5,934 nt of DNA. Source: an uncultured Bacteroidales bacterium (GTDB lineage Bacteria > Bacteroidota > Bacteroidia > Bacteroidales > Tenuifilaceae). How positions within the stretch are numbered: position 1 is the stretch's first letter; the number at the start of each line of letters is the position of its first letter. Positions 1-5,590 of the stretch are shown one piece after another. Under the pieces are notes generated by a model. That model worked only from the letters and a program-made list of their open reading frames with translations. It was not told where the DNA came from and made no database searches. Location of the stretch: positions 1 to 5,934 of the forward strand of contig CALGIR010000348.1 of NCBI GenBank assembly GCA_937915475.1. The letters are read 5' to 3'. The position numbers and the translations under genes were made by a program.

Positions 1-33
1 TGACTGGAGTTCAGACGTGTGCTCTTCCGATCT
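1..33. other. Illumina TruSeq adapter remnant (not genomic)
   Basis: The first 33 bases match the Illumina TruSeq index/read-2 adapter, beginning TGACTGGAGTTCAGACGTGT and ending in the familiar GCTCTTCCGATCT, and lack only its leading G. The match is direct recognition of a widely known synthetic oligonucleotide. It sits at the very edge of the sequence, as expected when untrimmed reads end a contig. The aminotransferase reading frame should be taken as ending at base 34. Nothing biological should be inferred from these bases. Confidence 0.97.
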
Positions 34-713
34 GCCTTACCTAATGAACCAACTATTATTGAACGTTCTGCAAGTTTTGGGTAGCGTGCAATACTAAACG
101 TAGGCCTATCGTCGTAAATCAAATCGGCAAAAGCCTCATCGCTTAAAATGCTAATTTTTGTGCCATTTAAAATGCGTTGCAGATGCTCAAGCGACTCATC
201 GGGCATTATTTTACCCGTGGGATTATGCGGACAATTCAGTATAATCAGCTTTGTTTTACTTGTAATCAGCTTTGTAAAAGCAGTCCAATCAACAGAAAAA
301 TCGGGAGGATTTAGCTGAAAAAAGATTGGTCGTGCACCGCGTGCCTCAATAGCAGGCACATAGGTTTCAAATGCAGGTTCAAAAACAATAACCTCATCGC
401 CCTCTTTAATTAATGAAGAGATAGCGGTATAAATAGCCTGAATTGCACCAGCTGTTATTGTAATTTCGGTTTCGGGGTTGAAACTTATGCCAAAATCTTT
501 CTCATACCTTTTTGCAATTAATTCCCTAAGAGCATAAACACCCTCGCTTGGGGCATACTTATTCCTCCCATCGGAGATGTGCTTTACTAATGAATCAAGA
601 AGTTCTGGCTGACAAGGAAAATCGCTATGATCGTTGGATAGATTAACCGCCTTTTTCTCTGCAGCAATCTGCGCAAAGGTTGAAACTAAATTTGTACTTG
701 ATAGTTTTGACAT
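34..713 (-). CDS. Class I PLP-dependent aminotransferase, methionine aminotransferase (YbdL)-like, C-terminus missing
   Basis: This frame encodes the first 226 residues of a fold-type I aminotransferase, which would transfer an amino group between an amino acid and a 2-oxo acid in the cytoplasm. Family landmarks in order are NKYAPSEGVYALRE, the AGAIQAIYTAI cofactor loop, EPAFETYVPAI with the aromatic that stacks on PLP, NCPHNPTGK with the PLP-contacting Asn, SDEAF with Asp192, and GSLGK ending at Lys226, the expected Schiff-base lysine. The pattern fits the methionine/kynurenine aminotransferase group (E. coli YbdL) best, but the substrate cannot be read from this fragment. Oddities are NDHS (27-30) where relatives have QGFP, AGAI for AGAT, and Phe195 where relatives have the PLP-binding Tyr (DEVY to DEAF). 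The gene is cut by the contig edge and adapter, so about 150-160 residues are missing. The ATG at 711-713 is supported by an AAAGGTG site 8 nt upstream and a -7 box further up. Confidence 0.9.
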
Positions 714-721
714 ATGATTTA

Positions 722-728
722 CACCTTT
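722..728 (-). promoter_or_regulatory. Shine-Dalgarno-like site of the aminotransferase gene
   Basis: The minus strand reads AAAGGTG, 8 nt before the ATG at 711-713. It is the only recognisable purine-rich ribosome-binding site in front of a gene in this window; the other starts lack one, as is common in Bacteroidota. It supports the chosen start. That it works as a binding site is inference. Confidence 0.4.
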
Positions 729-743
729 ACTTAAGAAGGAGTG

Positions 744-751
744 CAAATATA
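744..751 (-). promoter_or_regulatory. -7 promoter box (TATATTTG) of the aminotransferase gene
   Basis: The minus strand reads TATATTTG, a perfect match to the Bacteroidota primary sigma factor -7 consensus TAnnTTTG. The start of transcription would fall near 737, giving a leader of about 24 nt. I see no clear TTG/TTTG -33 element at the usual distance upstream. The box lies inside the 10-mer CTATATTTGC (743-752), which recurs exactly in front of porZ. Confidence 0.6.
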
Positions 752-781
752 GAAAAATGAACTGATGATCTTTAGAGAATG

Positions 782-799
782 CTTTAAAGCTTTTTAAAG
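782..799. repeat. 18-bp inverted repeat between recO and the aminotransferase gene
   Basis: CTTTAAA (782-788) and TTTAAAG (793-799) form perfect 7-bp arms around the 4-base spacer GCTT. A 10-bp palindrome GCTTTAAAGC (781-790) overlaps the left arm. The site lies about 30-50 bp upstream of the aminotransferase -7 box. It could be an operator or a weak hairpin after recO. No T-tract follows on the minus strand, so an intrinsic terminator is unlikely. In AT-rich DNA it may also be chance. I see nothing else of note in the 714-886 gap. Confidence 0.35.
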
Positions 800-886
800 T
801 TGGACTACAAATATGACCAAAAGACAATTTAAGAGGATAAAGATTATGCCTAAAGAACAATCGACCTTAAACAGGAAAGCTCCTAA

Positions 887-1615
887 TTACATGAATACTT
901 GTTGGAGTACTGAAAGCGATTGAAAAGTAGTTGACGAGTCGGTGTGGTACTGATAATAACTCAACATTAAATCGAGAAAGAATGACCGTTGGGCTCCGTT
1001 AAGACTAAGCTGGCTTGCGTTATCATAATTAAGAATCAGCGTATCGTATAGTATTTTTGAGTACGCTGACGAAAAGAAGAAGGCATGTTTAGGTTTATGC
1101 CCAACAAAAATACCACTACGAAAATCGAAGTAGGGTGTTTGTTCAGAAAACCCTCCATGCGGATAAAACCCAAGATACTTAGAAAGATGGGATAAAAATA
1201 TTAGGTGAAAATTGGCCACCCCACTATCCATTGCATCTAACGACTTAATGGACAGTTCAAGAAAAGTAAACAAAGGGCGATTGCCTTCCTCCTCTCGCAC
1301 AGTTCTGTAAATTACCTCTCCAGTAAATAGTGCAATGGCCGACTTTGCAGGAGAATTAGAGATGGAAACACTCACGAATGATGAAGAAACCTCTTTTAAA
1401 CGACCCATACCCTGGTTTTTGCCAGGATAAAACACAATATCGATTAGTGAAAGGGGCTGAAAAAAGACAGCCTTCCCAGCCTTTCTTCCTTTGCCATATG
1501 CACCATTCACCATAAGAGTTAGTCGGCCAAACTCGCAACTATAGAGGTATACAACTATACTATTATCGCCATACCTTACCGAGTACAAAGCAATTGCCTT
1601 TGCTTTTTGTAGCAT
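887..1615 (-). CDS. recO: DNA repair protein RecO
   Basis: RecO is the mediator that, with RecR, loads RecA onto SSB-coated single-stranded DNA in the RecF recombination pathway, and it can anneal complementary strands. At 242 residues it has the usual length. The N-terminal part (about 1-80) fits the OB fold, with KAKAIALYSVRYGDNS and LVNG-like RLTLMVNGAYGKGRK followed by FFQPLSLIDIVFY. The helical C-terminal domain includes ALFTGEVIYRTVREEE, HLSKYLGFYP, FSEQTPYFDFRSGIFV and the closing LSVLQQVF, all typical of Bacteroidota RecO. There is a single cysteine (Cys27), so no zinc site as in some RecO proteins. The ATG at 1613-1615 lies 2 bp after the porZ stop, which suggests a shared transcript and possibly translational coupling, as no Shine-Dalgarno site is visible. 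A 173-bp gap and a separate -7 box divide it from the aminotransferase gene. Confidence 0.95.
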   Translation of the reverse strand: MLQKAKAIALYSVRYGDNSIVVYLYSCEFGRLTLMVNGAYGKGRKAGKAVFFQPLSLIDIVFYPGKNQGMGRLKEVSSSFVSVSISNSPAKSAIALFTGEVIYRTVREEEGNRPLFTFLELSIKSLDAMDSGVANFHLIFLSHLSKYLGFYPHGGFSEQTPYFDFRSGIFVGHKPKHAFFFSSAYSKILYDTLILNYDNASQLSLNGAQRSFFLDLMLSYYQYHTDSSTTFQSLSVLQQVFM

Positions 1616-1617
1616 GT

Positions 1618-3915
1618 TTATCTGATAAAGAGTATTTTGCCTACGGCTGACTCCTCTCCTTGTTTATCGGCACAAAAATAGAGATAAACTCCCGTTGCTA
1701 CCCTATCGCCATACCTGTTCCTACCATCCCATGTGACTTGACCTCCAAGGCTTTCAGTTTCATATACCAGATTACCCGATACATCGGTTATTTTAACAAC
1801 AGTTTTATCAACCAACCCGGTAATTGTAATTATGCCGTCATAATCGGGTCGAATGGGGTTTGGGAAAGCATAAACTTTACCAAATTTGCTTGTTGGCTCG
1901 GTTGCATCGCCACGATACGATATTAACCCTCTATCGGTAGCAATGAAAACTTCTCCAGTTTTTGGGTGAATACCAATACTCTGTATATTATTTGATGGAA
2001 GAGGGCTATTGCTTTTTGTAAAATGCTTTATTTGCGTTGAACCATCGGCAGTCTGTAGAAAAACACCAGAGCGCTGTGTCCCAAACCATTTCCTATTGGC
2101 ACCATCAATAGCAATACTGGTAACCGTTTCGTTTTCGAGCAAAAAAACAGCTAACCCATCAACAACATCCGGAATTTTAACCTTTTGCATATAAAACGCT
2201 GAGGTTTCGAAAACCCTGCTAGGGTTATAGCTCACCAACACCCCCTCAGTTGTTCCCACCCAAAGATATCCATCTCTATCAAAAGCCAAACTGTTGATAT
2301 CGTTTGGTAAACTAACTCCACTGGCATCGTATGGTTTAAAAGATCTCACAGTATGGCTCTCCTGTTCCGTAGGATTATCGCCTGGGTCAACCACTAACAA
2401 ACCCCCACCAGAAGGGGCAACTACCCAGAGGATTCCCGAGGGCGAAATTAAAATATCTGAAATACGTTCTGAACCTATAAGAGTTTGATACGGAAAACCT
2501 TTCCAACTCCCCTCTGGAGATCGAACAGATAGCATATTGGGTACGCCAGAATTAGTTGCCCAAAGGTTGCGGTTTTTATCGAAAGTCAAACCGCCAATTC
2601 TACAATACCGGCCTGGAATAACCGATTGCAGTGAACTGTTATCAGGGTTGTAGTGCTCTATTTCTATACCATCACGATAAGCTACAATACCATCTCCCCA
2701 AGTGGCAACATAGTACTCGTTGGGTGCAAAAGGGCTCTCAATGATCCTAACCGCATCCATATAATTATAGTTAAACTTGGTTGACCAACTGTTTGAGGTA
2801 AAAGTATGAAGCCCAAACGTGTAGTATCTATTGCCCCAAGTATCGGTTCTGGCACCCGCAGCTACCAACAACTCATCGCTGGTTGGAAGTACAAAGTAGG
2901 AGTTATTGTTATTGGGGGCATTTGGGGCTACCGCTTTCCATGCTTGACCTTGCCTCAACATCAACCCATAGTCGCCATCGGCTAAAGCTAAATCACCAGA
3001 ATTAAAGATGTGGATATCGTTTGGCTTAAAACTTCCATGGCTTGGGTATGATGTTATTAACTCAGGATAACTGCTGAGATTACTATATATGGATACACCT
3101 TGTCTTGAGCATACCCCAAATCGATTATTGTTTGAGTTTAGGGCAGCAACAGTAAGGTATGATAGGTCAAGAGTAGTCCATTGTTCACCATCAAAAACAC
3201 GAACAATATCGGCTACCTCCTCACCGGTTGATTGGTTAACAATTAATCTACCATCAAAAACAGCCATAGAATTATATCGATTACTCACTGATGGAATATC
3301 ATTATCCACAATCCAGTTGGAATAAAGTATTAGCAATGGGTTGTTGATATCGGCACTGTATATTCCATTATCAGTTGCAGCATAAACCCTATTATTATAT
3401 ACCTGTGTTTGCCAAACCCACTCTCCAGAGCCACCGTCACCAATGTAGTATGTATCAGCAATTTCGTTCTTAGCCACATTAATTACAACAATACCAAATC
3501 CGGTTGAAATGAATATTCTGTTCTCGTCTATAAAGTAAAAATCATTTATTTGCTTTGAGCCCTGCATAGGCTTTTGAAAAATGTACGGAAGGTTCACCAC
3601 CCTATCATTATAAACAAGGTCTATGTTCCCGTTTTCATATCCAACAGCAAGTAAATTGATAAATGGCGAATAACCTATGGCGGAAACACCAATATCGCTT
3701 AACCCTGTAACCGTGGTTAACTTGCCAATTGTGCCATCAGCAATATCATACCAGAACACTCCATTGTCTGAGGAGGTAAAAACCTTCTCTTGAGATGCTG
3801 TTACTTTTTTACTTGGACGAAACGAGAAATGCTCTCGCCAACCACCAAGGGGTACCTGGCTAATTGCAACAAACGGCAAATATAAAACCAAAGCAATAAC
3901 AAAAAACTTTTTCAT
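1618..3915 (-). CDS. porZ: PorZ-like type IX secretion system protein (double beta-propeller, C-terminal domain)
   Basis: PorZ is a cell-surface part of the type IX secretion attachment complex; in Porphyromonas gingivalis it delivers anionic LPS to the sortase PorU for anchoring of cargo proteins. The 765-residue product, close to P. gingivalis PorZ in length, has a signal peptide (1 to about 19, MKKFFVIALVLYLPFVAIS then QVPLGGW). The typical PorZ N-terminus GGWREHFSF follows. Two beta-propellers cover about 30-670, with blade motifs such as SSDNGVFWYD (48-57), TDNGIYSAD (181-189), FDRDGYLWVGTTEGVLVSY (545-563) and FIATDRGLISY (657-667). A C-terminal domain of about 86 residues starts at KVYAFPNP (680) and contains WDGRN (729-733), ATGVYLYF and a final KILFIR. 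I chose the ATG at 3913-3915 because it starts a clean signal peptide. The longer frame from TTG at 3958-3960 would begin inside a perfect -7 box, upstream of the transcript. The stop lies 2 bp before recO. That this species makes an A-LPS-like anchor is inference. Confidence 0.88.
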   Translation of the reverse strand: MKKFFVIALVLYLPFVAISQVPLGGWREHFSFRPSKKVTASQEKVFTSSDNGVFWYDIADGTIGKLTTVTGLSDIGVSAIGYSPFINLLAVGYENGNIDLVYNDRVVNLPYIFQKPMQGSKQINDFYFIDENRIFISTGFGIVVINVAKNEIADTYYIGDGGSGEWVWQTQVYNNRVYAATDNGIYSADINNPLLILYSNWIVDNDIPSVSNRYNSMAVFDGRLIVNQSTGEEVADIVRVFDGEQWTTLDLSYLTVAALNSNNNRFGVCSRQGVSIYSNLSSYPELITSYPSHGSFKPNDIHIFNSGDLALADGDYGLMLRQGQAWKAVAPNAPNNNNSYFVLPTSDELLVAAGARTDTWGNRYYTFGLHTFTSNSWSTKFNYNYMDAVRIIESPFAPNEYYVATWGDGIVAYRDGIEIEHYNPDNSSLQSVIPGRYCRIGGLTFDKNRNLWATNSGVPNMLSVRSPEGSWKGFPYQTLIGSERISDILISPSGILWVVAPSGGGLLVVDPGDNPTEQESHTVRSFKPYDASGVSLPNDINSLAFDRDGYLWVGTTEGVLVSYNPSRVFETSAFYMQKVKIPDVVDGLAVFLLENETVTSIAIDGANRKWFGTQRSGVFLQTADGSTQIKHFTKSNSPLPSNNIQSIGIHPKTGEVFIATDRGLISYRGDATEPTSKFGKVYAFPNPIRPDYDGIITITGLVDKTVVKITDVSGNLVYETESLGGQVTWDGRNRYGDRVATGVYLYFCADKQGEESAVGKILFIR

Positions 3916-3957
3916 TGGAAGATAAATGTATGTTACAAAAGGAAAACCCTTCAATAG

Positions 3958-3965
3958 CAAATATA
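3958..3965 (-). promoter_or_regulatory. -7 promoter box (TATATTTG) of porZ-recO
   Basis: The minus strand reads TATATTTG, a perfect TAnnTTTG match, in the 106-bp gap between rdgB and porZ. Transcription would start near 3951, giving a leader of about 36 nt before the ATG at 3913-3915. No convincing TTG -33 element is present at normal spacing. The last bases of the box are the TTG that a longer porZ frame would need as its start codon. No hairpin plus T-tract was seen after rdgB, so readthrough from upstream also remains possible. Confidence 0.6.
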
Positions 3966-4021
3966 GTATTTCGGCACGAAGGAAAATTTAATGATAAAGT
4001 TTTTTACACTGAGAATAAACT

Positions 4022-4612
4022 TCAAATTGTCTTTAAGTAAGATACCAATTTCTGAATAGCTATGGCTCTATGACTAATCTTGTTCTTAATGCTTAGGTCC
4101 AGTTCAGCAAAAGTTTGGCTATAGCCTTCGGGCACAAAAATTGGATCGTAGCCAAATCCATTCTCCCCTCGTAGGTCATCAATAATCTGGCCCCTAATTA
4201 TTCCATCAAACTGCTTCTGTGTATCATTTATTATTAACGAAATTACGGTTCTAAACTGTGCTTTCCGGTTTGACTCGCCTTTTAGGTCGTCCAAAAGTTT
4301 TATTACATTATCTTTGGTACTCTTATGCTCTCCTGCATAACGTGCTGAGTGCACCCCAGGCTTTCCGCCCAAGGCATCTACCTCAAGTCCTGTGTCATCG
4401 GCAAAACAGTTTACGTTAAACAGACTATGGATAAACCTAACTTTTTGGGAGGCATTCTCCTCAAGGGTCTCATGATCTTCGGGGATATCATGATTAAAAC
4501 CAATATCATTTAGCGATAACAGAAGAAAATGGTTTCCAAGAATATGCTGAACTTCACGTAACTTATGTAGATTGTTTGTGGCAAAAACTATTCTTTGCTG
4601 GTTACCCTGCAT
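4022..4612 (-). CDS. rdgB: RdgB/HAM1-family XTP/dITP diphosphatase
   Basis: This enzyme hydrolyses non-canonical purine nucleotides (dITP, XTP, ITP) to the monophosphate and pyrophosphate, keeping deaminated bases out of DNA and RNA. All family signatures are present in 196 residues, the normal length: FATNNLHKLREV (10-21) with the substrate-binding TNNxxK, LEENA (50-54), ADDTGLEVDALGGKPG (71-86) with the metal/catalytic acidic pair, SARYAG (89-94), GENGFGYDPIFVPEG (149-163), TFAEL (167-171) and KNKISHRA (176-183) with the base-recognising SHR. Every residue I would expect for activity is there. The ATG at 4610-4612 begins 1 bp after the universal stress protein stop (TAAGATG), so the two are almost surely cotranscribed and coupled. 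porZ follows after 106 bp with its own promoter box. Confidence 0.96.
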   Translation of the reverse strand: MQGNQQRIVFATNNLHKLREVQHILGNHFLLLSLNDIGFNHDIPEDHETLEENASQKVRFIHSLFNVNCFADDTGLEVDALGGKPGVHSARYAGEHKSTKDNVIKLLDDLKGESNRKAQFRTVISLIINDTQKQFDGIIRGQIIDDLRGENGFGYDPIFVPEGYSQTFAELDLSIKNKISHRAIAIQKLVSYLKTI

Positions 4613-4613
4613 C

Positions 4614-5411
4614 TTATCTTGGATTGATGCTCATTACTGGAATATGACCTGCATTGCCAATAATAAACTGCTCGTGCGGCTCAAGCATATAGATTGACTT
4701 ATCAGTAACCTTAGCTGTCATTACCACAATAAGATCTGCACGAATATTTACAGCCAGATCTAAAATCTCTTCTTGATAGGAACTCACACCTGGAACAGTA
4801 TATATTGAGTACTTCGCTCCTTTCTCATCGAGATATCTCACCGCTGAAGCCATGTTTAGATCTATTTTGGCAACAAGTTCGGGATCGGAAATGTTAGGCT
4901 TAATGAGGTGGAATTTTGATACATAAAAATCGCAGAAATATGAAATCCAGCCATGTTTCTCCTTGTTTTCAACCGTAAAATCAACAGGAAAAACAATATT
5001 ATCGTAACGCCTATTAATTGGGGGTTCTTGTATGGTTACAAAGGGTACTTTTGCTTTTGTTATAACACTCAATGTTCGCAAACCGCTTAAGTCCTCCTTC
5101 CCCTTAACACTCATTGACCCCATTATTACAAGGCTAGCATTTATCTCTTCCGAAACCCGAGCAATCTCATCGGGAATATCACCAACAGCAACGTTAACCT
5201 TAGGTTTAATAGAGTGCTTCTGAAAGGTACTTTCCGCAATCTGATTCAGCTTTTCAGTAACTGCATCTATTTCACTTGCATTGCTAACCACATTCAAAAG
5301 TGTAATACTTTCGCCCACAACCTCAGAAACTCTCACAGCATGCTGCAAAGCATAATCGGCAACTCTTGAAAAGTCCGTAGGGACAAGGATGTTCTTTTTG
5401 CTTTTTTCCAT
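4614..5411 (-). CDS. Tandem universal stress protein (two UspA domains)
   Basis: This 265-residue cytoplasmic protein holds two Usp (Rossmann-like) domains. The first, about 6-128, opens with KNILVPTDFS (Asp13) and ends PFVTIQEP. The second, about 136-263, opens with YDNIVFPVDF (Asp144) and ends HIPVMSINP. In ATP-binding family members the loop follows G-x2-G-x9-G-S/T. Here domain 1 has MGSMSVKGKEDLSGLRTLSV (98-117), which keeps one or two glycines but lacks the GS pair. Domain 2 has MTAKVTDKSIYMLEPHEQ in its place, without the glycines. Nucleotide binding is therefore doubtful in domain 2 and uncertain in domain 1. Two-domain Usp proteins with a degenerate second half are common in Bacteroidota, and their targets are mostly unknown. 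It leads the usp-rdgB unit and is divergent from the gene at 5563 across 151 bp. No Shine-Dalgarno site precedes the ATG at 5409-5411. Confidence 0.9.
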   Translation of the reverse strand: MEKSKKNILVPTDFSRVADYALQHAVRVSEVVGESITLLNVVSNASEIDAVTEKLNQIAESTFQKHSIKPKVNVAVGDIPDEIARVSEEINASLVIMGSMSVKGKEDLSGLRTLSVITKAKVPFVTIQEPPINRRYDNIVFPVDFTVENKEKHGWISYFCDFYVSKFHLIKPNISDPELVAKIDLNMASAVRYLDEKGAKYSIYTVPGVSSYQEEILDLAVNIRADLIVVMTAKVTDKSIYMLEPHEQFIIGNAGHIPVMSINPR

Positions 5412-5443
5412 GGATTTATCTATTTTTAAGCATGTGCATTAAT

Positions 5444-5457
5444 CGTTTCACGTTTCA
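5444..5457. repeat. Two tandem copies of CGTTTCA upstream of usp
   Basis: CGTTTCA occurs twice in a row, 33-46 bp before the usp start codon; on the usp coding strand this reads TGAAACG twice. It falls near or within the predicted 5' leader. It could be a regulator half-site pair or chance; nothing else supports a role. Confidence 0.3.
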
Positions 5458-5466
5458 ACTTGTAAT

Positions 5467-5474
5467 CAAAATAA
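5467..5474 (-). promoter_or_regulatory. Possible -7 box (TTATTTTG) of usp-rdgB
   Basis: The minus strand reads TTATTTTG, a 7-of-8 match to TAnnTTTG, about 55 nt before the usp ATG. A TTG lies 17 nt upstream on the same strand and could act as the -33 element. An AT-rich inverted repeat (5472-5489) overlaps its upstream edge. This is the best candidate in the 151-bp divergent gap, but it is weaker than the boxes before porZ and the aminotransferase. Confidence 0.3.
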
Positions 5475-5489
5475 TAATGCTTATTATTA
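5472..5489. repeat. AT-rich inverted repeat in the divergent gap
   Basis: TAATAAT (5472-5478) and ATTATTA (5483-5489) are perfect 7-bp arms around GCTT. The repeat overlaps the possible usp -7 box and lies about 75-90 bp upstream of the rightward gene, so it is placed where a regulator could act on both genes. It has the same 7-4-7 layout and the same GCTT spacer as the repeat at 782-799, though the arms differ. With only A and T in the arms, chance is a real alternative. Confidence 0.35.
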
Positions 5490-5560
5490 CGCAATGGTTT
5501 GGAAATGGGAGTAAATTTCAATCCATTTATTGTATAAAACTCAATATTAAATGGCCTAAG

Positions 5561-5590
5561 GTATGAATTTTATAAAATTTTTATTCATAC
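5561..5590 (+). repeat. Inverted repeat across the start codon of the rightward gene
   Basis: GTATGAAT (5561-5568) and ATTCATAC (5583-5590) are perfect 8-bp arms separated by 14 bases. The left arm contains the ATG at 5563-5565. Inside lies a 14-bp palindrome, AATTTTATAAAATT (5567-5580). In the mRNA the arms could pair and bury the start codon, or the DNA could be an operator. Most of the repeat is coding, so it also specifies the first nine residues. The pairing is seen directly; any regulatory role is inference. Confidence 0.4.

Noticed and set aside
781..800. Intrinsic terminator after recO
   Set aside because: A 7-bp, nearly all-AT hairpin can form, but no T-tract follows on the minus strand and the stem would be weak. 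I kept it only as an inverted repeat.
808..815. CATATTTG on the minus strand as a second promoter box
   Set aside because: One mismatch in the key TA pair, no upstream element, and a better box lies closer to the aminotransferase start.
1356..1538. A 60-codon minus-strand frame inside recO
   Set aside because: It overlaps recO in another frame, shows no recognisable family motif, and recO is well supported over this stretch.
2905..3140. Asparagine runs in porZ (NNNN near residue 335 and NSNNN near residue 260) as an expanding repeat
   Set aside because: The runs are short, lie in likely propeller loops and use mixed codons, so slippage-driven variation is unlikely.
1660..3325. Several plus-strand open frames of 61-88 codons opposite porZ
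   Set aside because: They are antisense to a clearly coding porZ frame and their products have no domain or signal-peptide character. They are by-products of porZ codon composition.
5032..5223. A 63-codon plus-strand frame opposite usp
   Set aside because: It is antisense to the first Usp domain, has no family resemblance and no promoter or ribosome-binding site.
5512..5519. TAAATTTC as a -7 box for the rightward gene
   Set aside because: It matches TAnnTTTG at 7 of 8 positions, but the final G is missing and no TTG lies 17-23 nt upstream, so it is not better than chance in this AT-rich gap.
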